Part shown: positions 29,910-38,841 of the stretch, piece by piece
Layout of the letters: every line of letters starts with the position of its first letter
Position numbering within the stretch: the first letter of the stretch is position 1
Assembly (NCBI RefSeq): GCF_002902845.1
Contig: NZ_PPTF01000073.1
Span: 301,808 to 365,807 of the forward strand
From: Chromobacterium sinusclupearum
GTDB lineage: Bacteria; Pseudomonadota; Gammaproteobacteria; Burkholderiales; Chromobacteriaceae
DNA: 64,000 nucleotides
Direction of reading: 5' to 3'
Program-made: the position numbers and the translations under genes
The notes under the pieces: model-generated
What the model saw: the letters and a program-made list of their open reading frames with translations, nothing else
The model's database searches: none
What the model was told of the DNA's origin: nothing

Positions 29910-31220
29910 TTACGCTGTCGCGCGCCGATACACCGGGCTGCCGGCCACATATGTCGCCGCCACCGCGCGATCATCGCCCAGCATCATCTGCACAAATAAC
30001 GCCTCGGACAGGTCGCGGGCGTAGCGCATGCGGAAATCCAATAGCGGCGTGGAGCGCAGGTTCAGCACCGCCAGATCGGCCTCCATGCCGACAGCGATAC
30101 TGCCCACCTTGTCGGCGATGCCCAGCGCCTCCGCGCCGCCGCGCGTGGCCAGATAGAATGCCTGCGCCGCCGACAGCGGTTTGCCGTGGCTCTGCGCCGC
30201 CATATAAGCCGCGTTCATGGTCTGCAGCATGGAGAAGCTGGTGCCGGCGCCCAAGTCGGTGCCGAGGCCGACCGGAATGGCCCGCTCGCCCTCGACGCAG
30301 CGGCGCAGGTTCAGGCAGCCGGAGCCCAGGAAGAAGTTGGAGGTCGGGCAGTGGGCCAGCGAAGCGCCGCTGTCGTGGAAAGCCTGCAGCTCCTCATCGC
30401 TCAGGTGGATGCCATGGCCGTACACCGCGCGCGGCCGCAACAGGCCATAGCGCTGGTAGACGCTGGCGTAGTCGCGGCAGCCGGGAAACAGCTGCTTGAC
30501 CCAGGCGATCTCGTCCAGGTTTTCCGAAATATGGGACTGGATGGCGACATCGGGAAACTCGGCCGCCAGCGCGCCCAGCATTTCCAGTTGGCCGTGGCTG
30601 GAAGTCGGCGCGAAGCGCGGCGTGATCACATATTCGGCGCGGCCCTTGCCATGCCAGCGCTGGATCAGCGCGCGCGATTGCTCATAGGCGGTCAGCGGCG
30701 TGTCCAGCAGCGCCGGCGGCGCATGGCGGTCCATGCAGACCTTGCCGGCCAGGATGCGCAGATTGTGGCCTGCCGCCGCCTCGAACAACGCATCGACGGA
30801 AGCAGCGTGCACGGTGCCGAACACGCAAGCCGTGGTGACGCCGTTGCGCAGCTGCTCATCCAGGAACACGCGCGCCACGTCCCGCGCATGCGCCTCGTCG
30901 GCGAAGCCCTGCTCGGTGACGAAAGTGTAGTGATGCAGCCAGTCCAGCAATTGTTCGCCGTAGGCGGCCATCATCTCAGTCTGCGGATAGTGGACATGGC
31001 AATCGATGAAGCCCGGCAGGATCAGGTGATCCGGATAATGCGCCACCGCCAGATCGGCCGGGAGCGTCGGCAATAGCTCTACCGCCGGGCCGCATGCCGC
31101 GATGCGTCCGTTTTCCATCACAACCAGCGCGTCGCGCTGGAACGCCAGGCAATCCCGCTCAGCCTCCCGGAACGGATTGCCCCGGAAACTCAGCACATCG
31201 CCACGTACCGCTGTTTTCAA
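29910..31220 (-). CDS. guaD: Guanine deaminase GuaD
   Basis: 436 residues, amidohydrolase superfamily. It converts guanine to xanthine and ammonia. PGFIDCHVHYPQ carries the metal-binding HxH and the guanine-deaminase Q, PTSNFFLGSGCLNL and VGLGTDLGAGTSFSM are family signatures, with the final metal Asp in GTD. The start is TTG at 31220 with GGGAGTG suitably spaced; no ATG fits better. It is divergent from a MarR gene of apparent urate/xanthine-sensing type. Confidence 0.95.
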   Translation of the reverse strand: MKTAVRGDVLSFRGNPFREAERDCLAFQRDALVVMENGRIAACGPAVELLPTLPADLAVAHYPDHLILPGFIDCHVHYPQTEMMAAYGEQLLDWLHHYTFVTEQGFADEAHARDVARVFLDEQLRNGVTTACVFGTVHAASVDALFEAAAGHNLRILAGKVCMDRHAPPALLDTPLTAYEQSRALIQRWHGKGRAEYVITPRFAPTSSHGQLEMLGALAAEFPDVAIQSHISENLDEIAWVKQLFPGCRDYASVYQRYGLLRPRAVYGHGIHLSDEELQAFHDSGASLAHCPTSNFFLGSGCLNLRRCVEGERAIPVGLGTDLGAGTSFSMLQTMNAAYMAAQSHGKPLSAAQAFYLATRGGAEALGIADKVGSIAVGMEADLAVLNLRSTPLLDFRMRYARDLSEALFVQMMLGDDRAVAATYVAGSPVYRRATA

Positions 31221-31266
31221 GCTTCACTCCCGCCGCTATGCGGTATTTATCTTCATATAAAGAATC

Positions 31267-31278
31267 TTTACATGTAAA
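31267..31278. promoter_or_regulatory. Palindrome TTTACATGTAAA between guaD and the MarR gene
   Basis: A perfect 12-bp palindrome 46 bp upstream of guaD in the divergent region, flanked by AT-rich sequence. MarR-family regulators bind palindromes of about this size close to their own promoters, so it is a candidate operator shared by guaD and the marR gene. Confidence 0.45.
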
Positions 31279-31434
31279 TATATCGCTGATTTGGCATTCT
31301 GGCAAGGATCCCGCGCTGCAACATAGTTGATCTGCAGCATTTGTCTTTAGATGAAGATAGTATATTTTGAAGTCGTGATACTCTTGCGCCCGACCGGATT
31401 CGCCGTGCTTACCTTACGATCAGGAATCAGCAGC

Positions 31435-31932
31435 ATGCAGCAAGTACCAGACCAGATTGACCGCATTGTCGCCCTGTGGAACGAAGTCCGCCCCGATCTC
31501 GATACCTCCGCCACCGAGGTCATCGGCCGCATCGTACGGATGGAATACTTCATCACCCGCCGGGTGCTGCAGGATTTGGCGCGCCATAATCTCAATGTAG
31601 GCGAATTTGACGTGCTGGCGGCGCTGCGCCGCCGCGGAGAGCCGTATCAGCTGTCGCCCAACCAGTTGCAAGGCATGGTACTGATCTCGTCCGGCGCGTT
31701 GACCAACCGCATCAACCGGCTGGAAGAAGCCGGCCTGGTTCAGCGCTCGCCGGATCCGGACGACCGCCGCGGCGTGATCGTCACGCTGACGCCCAAGGGC
31801 TTCCAGGTGATAGAAGACGCCGCCGGCCACCATCTGGCCGCAGAGTCGGAGTTGTTGGAAATGCTGGACGGCGAAGAACGCGCCACGCTGGCCCGCCTGC
31901 TGAAAAAGATGCTGCAGGCGCAGGAAGACTGA
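31435..31932 (+). CDS. MarR family regulator, probable urate/xanthine-responsive type
   Basis: 165 residues. The winged HTH is ALTNRINRLEEAGLVQRSPDPDDRRGVIVTLT (about 85-120). The extended N-terminus QIDRIVALWNEVRPDLD, with the conserved Trp, resembles the HucR/MftR (UrtR) group, in which a Trp, an Asp and Arg residues bind urate or xanthine. The divergent guanine deaminase makes xanthine, which fits. I use ATG 31435 with AGGA upstream; an earlier ATG at 31351 lies in the promoter region. A strong terminator follows. Confidence 0.85.
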   Translation: MQQVPDQIDRIVALWNEVRPDLDTSATEVIGRIVRMEYFITRRVLQDLARHNLNVGEFDVLAALRRRGEPYQLSPNQLQGMVLISSGALTNRINRLEEAGLVQRSPDPDDRRGVIVTLTPKGFQVIEDAAGHHLAAESELLEMLDGEERATLARLLKKMLQAQED

Positions 31933-31992
31933 GCCGCGGCGCCAGACGCCAGCCCTCCCGAGCCAGCGCTTGCAAAGCCATGCTCTGGCGAC

Positions 31993-32019
31993 AAAAACCG
32001 GCCTATTGGCCGGTTTTTT
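31993..32019. terminator. Bidirectional terminator between marR and the transglycosylase gene
   Basis: AAAAACCGGCC (31993-32003), TATT tetraloop, GGCCGGTTTTTT (32008-32019). U tracts form in both orientations. It overlaps the stop codon region of the minus-strand transglycosylase gene. Confidence 0.92.
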
Positions 32020-32642
32020 CATGGCAAGGCCGCCGTGCGCACTGCGGCGGGCGGCGTCCACGTCCATTTTTTCTTCCAGGCGCCCATCACCATATTGGGG
32101 TATTCCGGCTGGCCCAGGCTGCCGTTATAGCGGCCCAAGGCGCGGTACAGATTGCCGCGCTCGATGTCCAGGTAGTGCCGCAGAATGGTGCAGCCGTAGC
32201 GCAGATTGGTGCTGAGGTCGAACAGATTGTGCTGCGGCGTGCCGATATGGCGCGGCCAGAACGGCATCACCTGCATCAGGCCGCGCGCGCCGGCGCCGGA
32301 AATCGCGTACTTGTTGAAGCCGCTCTCCACCTGGATCAGGCCCAGCACCAGTTGCGGGTCCAGCCCGGCGCGGGTGGCCTCGTACTGGATGGCGGTGAGC
32401 AGCCGCTCGCGCACCCATGGGTCTGGGATGCGTTTTTGCAGGCGCGCCGACATCTCCGCCAGCCAGGCTTGGCCCTCGCGCGGGTTATCGAACACCAGCC
32501 GCGGCGCGTTGACGTCGGAAATCGACCGGCTCATCGCCGACGCCACATTAGCCGATAGCGCCTCCTCCTTCTGCGCGCCGGCCCACGCCGGCGCATGCGC
32601 CAGCAGCAGGCAAAGCGGCAGAAGCACGAGGCGCGGCTTCAT
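32019..32642 (-). CDS. Soluble lytic transglycosylase-like protein (SLT domain)
   Basis: 207 residues. A signal peptide ([21 protein letters not shown]) directs it to the periplasm. The SLT domain (about 95-195) has the catalytic Glu in LGLIQVESGFNKYA and the GARGLMQVMP motif; NLRYGCTILRHYL follows, as in Slt/MltC-type enzymes. It cleaves peptidoglycan glycan strands to anhydromuropeptides. The start shares one base with the proS stop, so the two are coupled; this pairing is seen in other betaproteobacteria. Confidence 0.92.
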   Translation of the reverse strand: MKPRLVLLPLCLLLAHAPAWAGAQKEEALSANVASAMSRSISDVNAPRLVFDNPREGQAWLAEMSARLQKRIPDPWVRERLLTAIQYEATRAGLDPQLVLGLIQVESGFNKYAISGAGARGLMQVMPFWPRHIGTPQHNLFDLSTNLRYGCTILRHYLDIERGNLYRALGRYNGSLGQPEYPNMVMGAWKKKWTWTPPAAVRTAALP

Positions 32643-34348
32643 CAGGCCAGCTTATCCAGCACGTGGGCCAGGATGGCGTCGGCGGCAACGGCAGTCGCCT
32701 CGCTGTCGCGGCGGTGCTGATACTCGACCTTGCCTTCTTTCAGGCCACGGTCGCCGATGGTGATGCGGTGCGGCGCACCGATCAGCTCCCAGTCGGCGAA
32801 CATCGCGCCCGGGCGCTCGCCGCGGTCGTCCAGCATCACGTCCACGCCCTTGGCCAGCAGTTCGGCGTGCAGCTTGTCGGCGGCTTCCTTCACCGCTTCG
32901 GAACGGTCGTAGCCGACCGGGCAGATCACCACCGCGAACGGCGCGATGGAATCCGGCCAGATCATGCCCTTGTCGTCGTAGTTCTGTTCGATGGCCGCGC
33001 CCAGGATGCGGGTCACGCCGATGCCGTAGCAACCCATTTCAAACGGCTTGGGCTTGCCGTCCTCGTCCAGGAAGGTGGCGTTCATCGCGGCGGAGTACTT
33101 GGTGCCCAGGTAGAACACGTGGCCCACCTCGATGCCGCGCTGGATGGCCAGCACGCCCTGGCCGTCCGGCGACGGATCGCCTTCCACCACGTTGCGGATG
33201 TCGAACACTTCGGGCTCGGCGCAGTCGCGGCCGAAGTTGGCGCCGGTGTAGTGCTGGTCGTCCTCATTGGCGCCGATGACGAAATCGGCCATCTTGGCCA
33301 CGGTGCGGTCGGCGATGACGCGGCCCTTGAAGCCCACCGGGCCCAGCGAGCCGGGATTGGCGCCGAAGGCATCGCGGATGGCGGCCGGGCTGGCGAAAGT
33401 CAGCGGGTTCTTGATGCCGGCCACCTTTTGCGCCTTCACCTCGTTCAATTCGTGGTCGCCGCGCACCATCATCAGCACGGCCTCGCCCTCTTCGCCTTCT
33501 ACCACCACCGCCTTGACGGTTTGCTTGATGTCGATCTTCAGGAAGTCCACCAGCTCGGCGATGGTCTTGACCTTGGGCGTGTGCACCTTGGTCAGCGCGG
33601 CCGATGCGGCGGCGCGCTCGCCGGCCGGCGCCAACGCCTCGGCCAGTTCGATGTTGGCGGCGTATTCGGAGTCCGGACAGTAGATGATGGCGTCCTCGCC
33701 GGTATCGGCGATCACCTGGAATTCGTGCGAGCGATCGCCGCCGATGGCGCCGGTGTCGGCCGCCACCGCGCGGTAGGTCAGGCCCAGACGGTCGAAGATG
33801 CGGCGGTAGGCCGCGTACATATTGTCGTAGCTCTTGAGGGCGTCTTCGGCGCTGCGGTCAAACGAGTAGGCGTCCTTCATGGTGAACTCGCGGCCGCGCA
33901 TCACGCCGAAGCGCGGGCGGCGCTCGTCGCGGAACTTGGTCTGGATCTGGTAGAAGTTCTTCGGCAGCGCGCGGTAGCTGCGCAGCTCGCGGCGGGCGAT
34001 GTCAGTGATCACCTCCTCGGCGGTCGGCTGCAGGGCGAAATCGCGCTCGTGGCGGTCTTTGAAGCGCAGCAGCTCGGCGCCCATCGCGTCCCAGCGGCCG
34101 GTTTCCTGCCACAGCTCGGCCGGCTGCACCACCGGCAGGCTCACTTCGATCGCACCGGCGCGATTCATCTCTTCGCGGATGATGTTTTCCACCTTGCGCA
34201 CCACGCGCAGGCCCATCGGCATCCAGGAATAGATGCCGGCGGCTTGCTTGCGGATGAAGCCGGCGCGCAGCATCAGCTTCTGGCTGGTGATGTCGGCGTC
34301 GGCGGGAGCTTCTTTCTGGGTGGAGATGAAAAACTGCGATGCGCGCAT
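32642..34348 (-). CDS. proS: Prolyl-tRNA synthetase
   Basis: 568 residues, bacterial class II synthetase with an INS editing domain between motifs 2 and 3. Seen are [15 protein letters not shown] at the start, motif 2 around [17 protein letters not shown], the editing domain (about 225-405), and motif 3 near [13 protein letters not shown]. It charges tRNA-Pro and clears Ala-tRNA-Pro. ATG 34348 has AAGGA 6 nt upstream; a start at 34411 adds unrelated residues. Confidence 0.98.
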   Translation of the reverse strand: MRASQFFISTQKEAPADADITSQKLMLRAGFIRKQAAGIYSWMPMGLRVVRKVENIIREEMNRAGAIEVSLPVVQPAELWQETGRWDAMGAELLRFKDRHERDFALQPTAEEVITDIARRELRSYRALPKNFYQIQTKFRDERRPRFGVMRGREFTMKDAYSFDRSAEDALKSYDNMYAAYRRIFDRLGLTYRAVAADTGAIGGDRSHEFQVIADTGEDAIIYCPDSEYAANIELAEALAPAGERAAASAALTKVHTPKVKTIAELVDFLKIDIKQTVKAVVVEGEEGEAVLMMVRGDHELNEVKAQKVAGIKNPLTFASPAAIRDAFGANPGSLGPVGFKGRVIADRTVAKMADFVIGANEDDQHYTGANFGRDCAEPEVFDIRNVVEGDPSPDGQGVLAIQRGIEVGHVFYLGTKYSAAMNATFLDEDGKPKPFEMGCYGIGVTRILGAAIEQNYDDKGMIWPDSIAPFAVVICPVGYDRSEAVKEAADKLHAELLAKGVDVMLDDRGERPGAMFADWELIGAPHRITIGDRGLKEGKVEYQHRRDSEATAVAADAILAHVLDKLA

Positions 34349-34676
34349 GATGCGTCCTTGGAATTCGGCTAAATGTCTTCGATTGTAGCGTCGTCCCGCC
34401 TTGGCGGCCAAGCGTCACGCCCCTGTCACGTCGGCGCAGGCCGCGTCAACCGTTAGGCGCTTGGCAGTTGTTGCGGTACAACAACCCTGTTTACGGCAGG
34501 CCTACCCGCGCTTGGCGGGCTGGGGCCACTGGGGTAACCTGCGCGCTTCCGAGCATTTTTATGGTTTTTTTATCGGCCGCTGTCATCGACTATGATGTTA
34601 CGACGCAGCCGCAAAATGCATCCGGCTCAACCATCGCCGCCGCAACGACGACGATGAACAACCGCAATGGAAACTT
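34349..34676. other. 328-nt divergent region proS/kup, no gene
   Basis: The left half is GC-rich with several short inverted repeats (for example TTGTTG-CGGTA-CAACAA near 34470 and a CCCGC/GCGGG stem near 34505). The right part has T runs at 34556-34571 and a TATGAT at 34591-34596 that could be the kup -10. I compared it in outline with c-di-GMP and c-di-AMP riboswitches and saw no match, so it is reported only as a promoter/leader region. Confidence 0.4.
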
Positions 34677-36542
34677 ATGCAGGAACAAAACAAACAGGCG
34701 ATGGCAGGCCTGACGCTGGCGGCGCTCGGCGTGGTATACGGCGATATCGGCACCAGCCCGCTGTATACGCTGCGCGAGTGCTTCACCGGACAAAACATTC
34801 CCACCACGCCTGACAACATCTTCGGCATCCTCTCGCTGATCTTCTGGTCGCTGATTTTCGTGGTGTCGATCAAATACGTCGCCTTCATTCTGCGCGCCGA
34901 CAACCGCGGCGAAGGCGGCATCATGGCGCTGATGGCGCTGGCGCGGCACTACACCACCCACGCCGCGCGCTGGAAGATCGTATTGCTCGGCCTGTTCGGC
35001 GCCGCGCTGTTCTACGGCGACGCCATCATCACGCCGGCCATTTCGGTGCTGTCCGCGGCCGAAGGCATGGAGGTGCTGTCCCCGCAGATGCAGACCTGGG
35101 TGCTGCCGGTGGCGGTGACCGTGCTGCTGGGGCTGTTCCTGCTGCAGCGCTTCGGCACCGCCAAGGTGGGCATGATGTTCGGCCCGGTGATGATGGTCTG
35201 GTTCGCCACCATCGGCCTGATGGGCCTGAAGGAAATCCTGGTCACGCCGGCCGTGCTGCACGGCCTCAACCCGGTTTACGCCGTTCTCTTCATCCAGCAG
35301 CACGGCTTCCACGCCTTCCTGACGCTGGGTTCGGTGGTGCTGGCGCTGACCGGCGCCGAGGCGCTGTACGCCGATATGGGCCACTTCGGCAAGACGCCGA
35401 TCCGCCGCGCCTGGTTCGCGCTGGTGCTGCCCGGCCTGGCCCTGAACTACTTCGGCCAGGGCGCGCTCCTGATGCGCGATCCGTCCGCCATCAAGAACCC
35501 GTTCTTCATCCTGGCGCCGGACTGGGGCCTGGTGCCGCTGATTGTCCTGGCCACGCTGGCGACCGTGATCGCCTCGCAGGCGGTGATCTCAGGCGCCTAC
35601 TCCCTATCGCGCCAGGCCATCCAGCTCGGCTACAGCCCGCGCATGGAGGTGCAGCATACGTCGGCGCAGGAAATCGGCCAGATCTACATGCCCTTCATCA
35701 ACTGGCTGTTGATGATCGCGGTGCTGATCGTGGTGCTGACTTTCCGCTCGTCCGACAGTCTGGCGGCGGCCTACGGCATCGCCGTCACCGGCACCATGCT
35801 GATCACCACGCTGCTGTTCTTCGTGGTCGCCCGCGTCAATTGGCGTTGGCCGCTGCCGCTGGCGCTGGGCATCACCCTGGTCTTCGGCATCATCGATCTG
35901 GCCTTTTTCAGCGCCAACTTCCATAAGATCGCCGATGGCGGCTGGCTGCCGCTGGCGATGGGCGCGGTGATCTTCCTGTTGATGAGCACTTGGAAACGCG
36001 GCCGCGAACTGTTGTTCAACCGCCTGCGCGAACAGGCGCTGCCGCTGGATGGCTTCATCGAAAACCTGGAAGCCTTCCCGCCGGCCCGGGTGCAGGGCAC
36101 CGCGGTATTCCTGACCAGCACGCTGCACGGCGTGCCGCACGCGCTGCTGCACAATCTGAAGCACAACAAGGTGCTGCACGAACGGGTAGTGCTGATGACG
36201 GTGCGCACCGAGGACGTGCCCTACATCTCCGACGAGGACCGGCTGGACATCGTGCAGATGTCGGCATCGTTCTGGCGCGTGGTGGCGCGCTACGGCTTCA
36301 AGGAAGACCCGAATGTGCTGCAGGTGATTGAAATGTGCGCCAAGGAAGGCTTCGAAATGGAGCTGATGGACACCTCGTTCTTCCTGTCGCGAGAAACCAT
36401 CGTCCCCACCGACCACCCCGGCATGGCGCTCTGGCGCGAGAAGCTGTTCGTTTGGATGAGCAAGAACGCGCTGCGGGCGACCGATTTCTTCCAGGTGCCG
36501 ACCAACCGCGTGGTGGAGCTTGGGGCGCAAGTGGAGCTGTAG
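34677..36542 (+). CDS. kup: Low-affinity potassium transporter Kup
   Basis: 621 residues with twelve predicted membrane helices and a cytoplasmic C-terminal domain. The N-terminal LAALGVVYGDIGTSPLYTL and ALFYGDAIITPAISVLSAAEG signatures are diagnostic of KUP/HAK/KT proteins, which take up K+ with protons. GGAAA precedes the ATG. Monocistronic, followed by a weak hairpin before the convergent HD-like gene. Confidence 0.97.
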   Translation: MQEQNKQAMAGLTLAALGVVYGDIGTSPLYTLRECFTGQNIPTTPDNIFGILSLIFWSLIFVVSIKYVAFILRADNRGEGGIMALMALARHYTTHAARWKIVLLGLFGAALFYGDAIITPAISVLSAAEGMEVLSPQMQTWVLPVAVTVLLGLFLLQRFGTAKVGMMFGPVMMVWFATIGLMGLKEILVTPAVLHGLNPVYAVLFIQQHGFHAFLTLGSVVLALTGAEALYADMGHFGKTPIRRAWFALVLPGLALNYFGQGALLMRDPSAIKNPFFILAPDWGLVPLIVLATLATVIASQAVISGAYSLSRQAIQLGYSPRMEVQHTSAQEIGQIYMPFINWLLMIAVLIVVLTFRSSDSLAAAYGIAVTGTMLITTLLFFVVARVNWRWPLPLALGITLVFGIIDLAFFSANFHKIADGGWLPLAMGAVIFLLMSTWKRGRELLFNRLREQALPLDGFIENLEAFPPARVQGTAVFLTSTLHGVPHALLHNLKHNKVLHERVVLMTVRTEDVPYISDEDRLDIVQMSASFWRVVARYGFKEDPNVLQVIEMCAKEGFEMELMDTSFFLSRETIVPTDHPGMALWREKLFVWMSKNALRATDFFQVPTNRVVELGAQVEL

Positions 36543-36601
36543 ATCCGCCGCCAAAACCGCTCACAGGCGCGTCCATCCGGACGCGCCTTTTTCATGGCCG
36601 C

Positions 36602-37168
36602 TCAACACGGCGCGTCCTGGCGGAACTGGATGCGCGACGGCTGCGGCCAGCGCAGGGCTTGCTCATACTGTTCGCAGAAGCGCGCCAGCGCCAGGGAAAT
36701 GGTCATCGGCCAGATCCGCTCCGGCAGCGGCTGCACCCCCATCAGGATGGGCCACGGCTGCCGGTCCGGCGGCATCAGGTCGCGCCGCTCGGTCGCCTGC
36801 AGCCGGGCGTCGGCCAAGGCCAGCTCGGCCCTGTCCTCGCCATTGAGCTGGAGTTCGAAACGCGCCTCCACCGCCGCCGCCAGCCGCCGCGATTCGGGCG
36901 CGCCTCCCTCACCATCGGCTCGCACCACCTCGCCGGCATAGGCCTTGGCCGCCCCATGCAGCAAGCCGGCCAGCTGCAGCCGCCCTGGCAGGATTTCCGT
37001 CATCCGCACCGCATGCTCGGCCTCGCTGTAGAACTGGCGGCAGGCGCCGCCAAAGCGGCAAAGATGCGCCAGATGGTGGGCGATATCGACGATGTCTATG
37101 TCCTCCGGCCGCGGGTCCATCACATTCAGGTACCGCCCGGAAACGGTCTGTATATACGCGCCCCTCAT
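36602..37168 (-). CDS. HD-superfamily-like protein with degenerate catalytic HD
   Basis: 188 residues. It resembles the small HD hydrolase family (YfbR-like phosphohydrolases, also found in phages): SGRYLNVMDPRPEDIDIVDIAHHLAH, then CRFGGACRQFYSEAEHAVRM. The catalytic HD at residues 71-72 is His-Gly (LLHGAAKAYAGEV where LLHDAAEAYLGD is usual), with Glu75 changed to Lys and the final Asp to Glu. Phosphohydrolase activity is therefore doubtful. ATG 37168 is chosen because GGGAGG lies 5 nt upstream. It stands divergent to the chorismate operon across an AT-rich region. Confidence 0.7.
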   Translation of the reverse strand: MRGAYIQTVSGRYLNVMDPRPEDIDIVDIAHHLAHLCRFGGACRQFYSEAEHAVRMTEILPGRLQLAGLLHGAAKAYAGEVVRADGEGGAPESRRLAAAVEARFELQLNGEDRAELALADARLQATERRDLMPPDRQPWPILMGVQPLPERIWPMTISLALARFCEQYEQALRWPQPSRIQFRQDAPC

Positions 37169-37573
37169 TTGTCCTCCCGCCCGCGCCGCTGTCTCTGATT
37201 GCATTTGTCTGATTCCTATCCAGCTCTCGTGCTTTTCACTTTTCCATTGCCCAATTCAATTGCAACGGCATAAAATTTCATCCGCAAAATATTGCGTCGG
37301 AAAATAAATAAAGAAATCGATATCTTCTGGCTTATTCACCTGAATCAAGAAAGCGCCGCCGCCAGATGAAAACCTGAAAACCAGACAATCGCCAAGCAGA
37401 TAGTTTAAATTATCCTTTGAAAACAACAATAAACAGTCAACTTATGACATAAATCATAAGCAATCCAATCTAGCACAGCCGAACCTATTTCTTCCAGAAA
37501 AAATAGAATCCACCCAACCATCCATCTCAATACGATTTATCAGACAAGAGAATATTCACACTCAAACAATATA
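37169..37573. promoter_or_regulatory. AT-rich 405-nt divergent regulatory region
   Basis: From about 37240 to 37573 the sequence is strongly A/T-rich compared with its neighbours and has no gene. It contains the perfect inverted repeat at 37441-37460 and several possible -10 boxes, for example AATATTC and CAATATAATG close to the HTH gene start. This composition fits a promoter region of an acquired operon. Confidence 0.6.
37441..37460. promoter_or_regulatory. Perfect 7-6-7 inverted repeat, candidate operator
   Basis: CTTATGA (37441-37447), CATAAA spacer, TCATAAG (37454-37460), 114 nt upstream of the HTH gene start. The length suits a dimeric HTH repressor such as the product of the first gene of the operon. 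It does not match FNR (TTGAT-N4-ATCAA) or a standard Fur box. Confidence 0.55.
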
Positions 37574-38101
37574 ATGCAGGCAAACAAAACCACCCTCCCC
37601 CATTCGGTATTGCATAAATTCAAGCAAAGTGCGATACGCAGAATCCGCGATAAAAGAATTTCCCTCAGCGAGTTAGCCCGCATCACCGGCATCAAGCAGT
37701 CGACGCTGCATCGGGGCTTATATGAAGGACGGGAGCTGACCTTCAGCAATGCGCTTGCGATAAGCCGCGCGCTGGATATTGGCCTGGGCAGCGCCGCCGC
37801 AGGTGGCATGGCGCCCGTGATCCGCAGCTTTGACCAATTGGCCGCGTTAAGCGACGGCCGCCAGCCGATATGGGACGAGTTCATCCCCTTGGAGCCGTCG
37901 CTGGACGATTCGGTACTCGCCATAGACCAGGCGCTGTTCCGTCAGCGCGTATTCCCGCGCCGCTCGGTGGTGGTCGTGCAAACCGCCCCGCCCTGGCATG
38001 GCCGGGCCGTATTCGCAGACCGCGGCGCGCTCAGCCTGGAAGACAACGGCCACGCGGCCTTCGGCTGCGTGGTGGCCATCATTTTTCGGAAAAACACATG
38101 A
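37574..38101 (+). CDS. Cro/CI-type HTH protein, putative operon regulator
   Basis: 175 residues. The N-terminal part (about 25-65) is a lambda-repressor-like HTH: ISLSELARITGIKQSTLHRG and then LTFSNALAISRALDIGL. The C-terminal half (about 95-175) ends in GCVVAIIFRKNT, reminiscent of the last strand of LexA/CI-type repressor C-terminal domains, but I see no Ser-Lys protease dyad. The likely role is DNA binding and autoregulation, inferred from the inverted repeat upstream. The stop overlaps the next gene's ATG (ATGA). I do not recognise a named family. Confidence 0.75.
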   Translation: MQANKTTLPHSVLHKFKQSAIRRIRDKRISLSELARITGIKQSTLHRGLYEGRELTFSNALAISRALDIGLGSAAAGGMAPVIRSFDQLAALSDGRQPIWDEFIPLEPSLDDSVLAIDQALFRQRVFPRRSVVVVQTAPPWHGRAVFADRGALSLEDNGHAAFGCVVAIIFRKNT

Positions 38102-38841
38102 AACGACTCCAAGACCTGGCCAGCCGCGCGCTGGCCTGCATCGATCCCATCGTGATCCTGTCCTTCCTGATCCTGATCTCGGCGATCGCGTCCAATCTGA
38201 CCTCCTACAAGGTGATCCAGGTCTTCGGCACCGAGGCCAGCCTGGGCACATTCACCATGCCCATCATCCTGATGCTGCTCAACCCCATCACCGAGGTCTA
38301 TGGCAAACAGCGCTCCAACCAGATCCTGTTCGCCACCTGCCTGGCGGAAATCCTGTTTGCCGCGTCCTTTACCGCGCTCAGCGTGTCGCAACGCGACTGC
38401 AGCCTGTTGCCGCTGGGCGAGCGCGGCCATTGCGCAGCGCTGAACCAGAGTTATGTGCTGATCAGCGAACACATCGTGCGCGGTTCGATCTCGTTCGCGA
38501 TCGGCTGCCTGATCGGCAGCCAGTTCAACACCCGTTTCCTGCTCTATCTGAAGAGTTTGTGGTCGAGCCGGCTGTACTTCGTCCGCGACATCTTCTCGTC
38601 GGTGATCGGCGAAGTGGTGTATACCGCCATCTGCTTCATGATCGCCTTCTACGGCGTCTTCCCCTTCGCCACCATCGTGAAGATCTTCGCCTTCAGCCTG
38701 GTCTTCAAATTTTCATCCACCGTGGTGCTGTCCTGGATTTCCCAACTCATCGTCCAGTTGCTGTACCGCTATCAAGCCTGGATCGAAACCGTCCCCGGCG
38801 GCCGCAAGGTCAAATTCTCCTCCCGCTACCTGCAAGTATGA
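38098..38841 (+). CDS. VUT/YhhQ-type transporter (queuosine-precursor transporter family)
   Basis: 247 residues with about six membrane helices. VIQVFGTEASLGTFTMPIIL, LLNPITEVYGKQRSNQILF and FVRDIFSSVIGEVVYT match the Vut_1/YhhQ fold, whose E. coli member takes up preQ0/preQ1. This protein is longer than the usual core and carries a Cys-containing loop (RDCSLLPLGERGHC), so its substrate may differ. It is translationally coupled on both sides by 4-nt overlaps, implying a role tied to the chorismate enzyme, for example export or import of a pathway compound. Confidence 0.75.
   Translation: MKRLQDLASRALACIDPIVILSFLILISAIASNLTSYKVIQVFGTEASLGTFTMPIILMLLNPITEVYGKQRSNQILFATCLAEILFAASFTALSVSQRDCSLLPLGERGHCAALNQSYVLISEHIVRGSISFAIGCLIGSQFNTRFLLYLKSLWSSRLYFVRDIFSSVIGEVVYTAICFMIAFYGVFPFATIVKIFAFSLVFKFSSTVVLSWISQLIVQLLYRYQAWIETVPGGRKVKFSSRYLQV

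Noticed and set aside
32663..34372. 569-codon plus-strand open frame opposite proS
   Set aside because: Exactly mirrors the proS reading frame; composition is typical of antisense frames in GC-rich DNA.
34349..34676. Possible riboswitch in the kup leader
   Set aside because: Compared by eye with c-di-GMP (GEMM) and c-di-AMP riboswitch cores; the conserved segments are not present.
37441..37460. FNR or Fur box upstream of the chorismate operon
   Set aside because: The inverted repeat CTTATGA-N6-TCATAAG does not match TTGAT-N4-ATCAA or the Fur 7-1-7 pattern.
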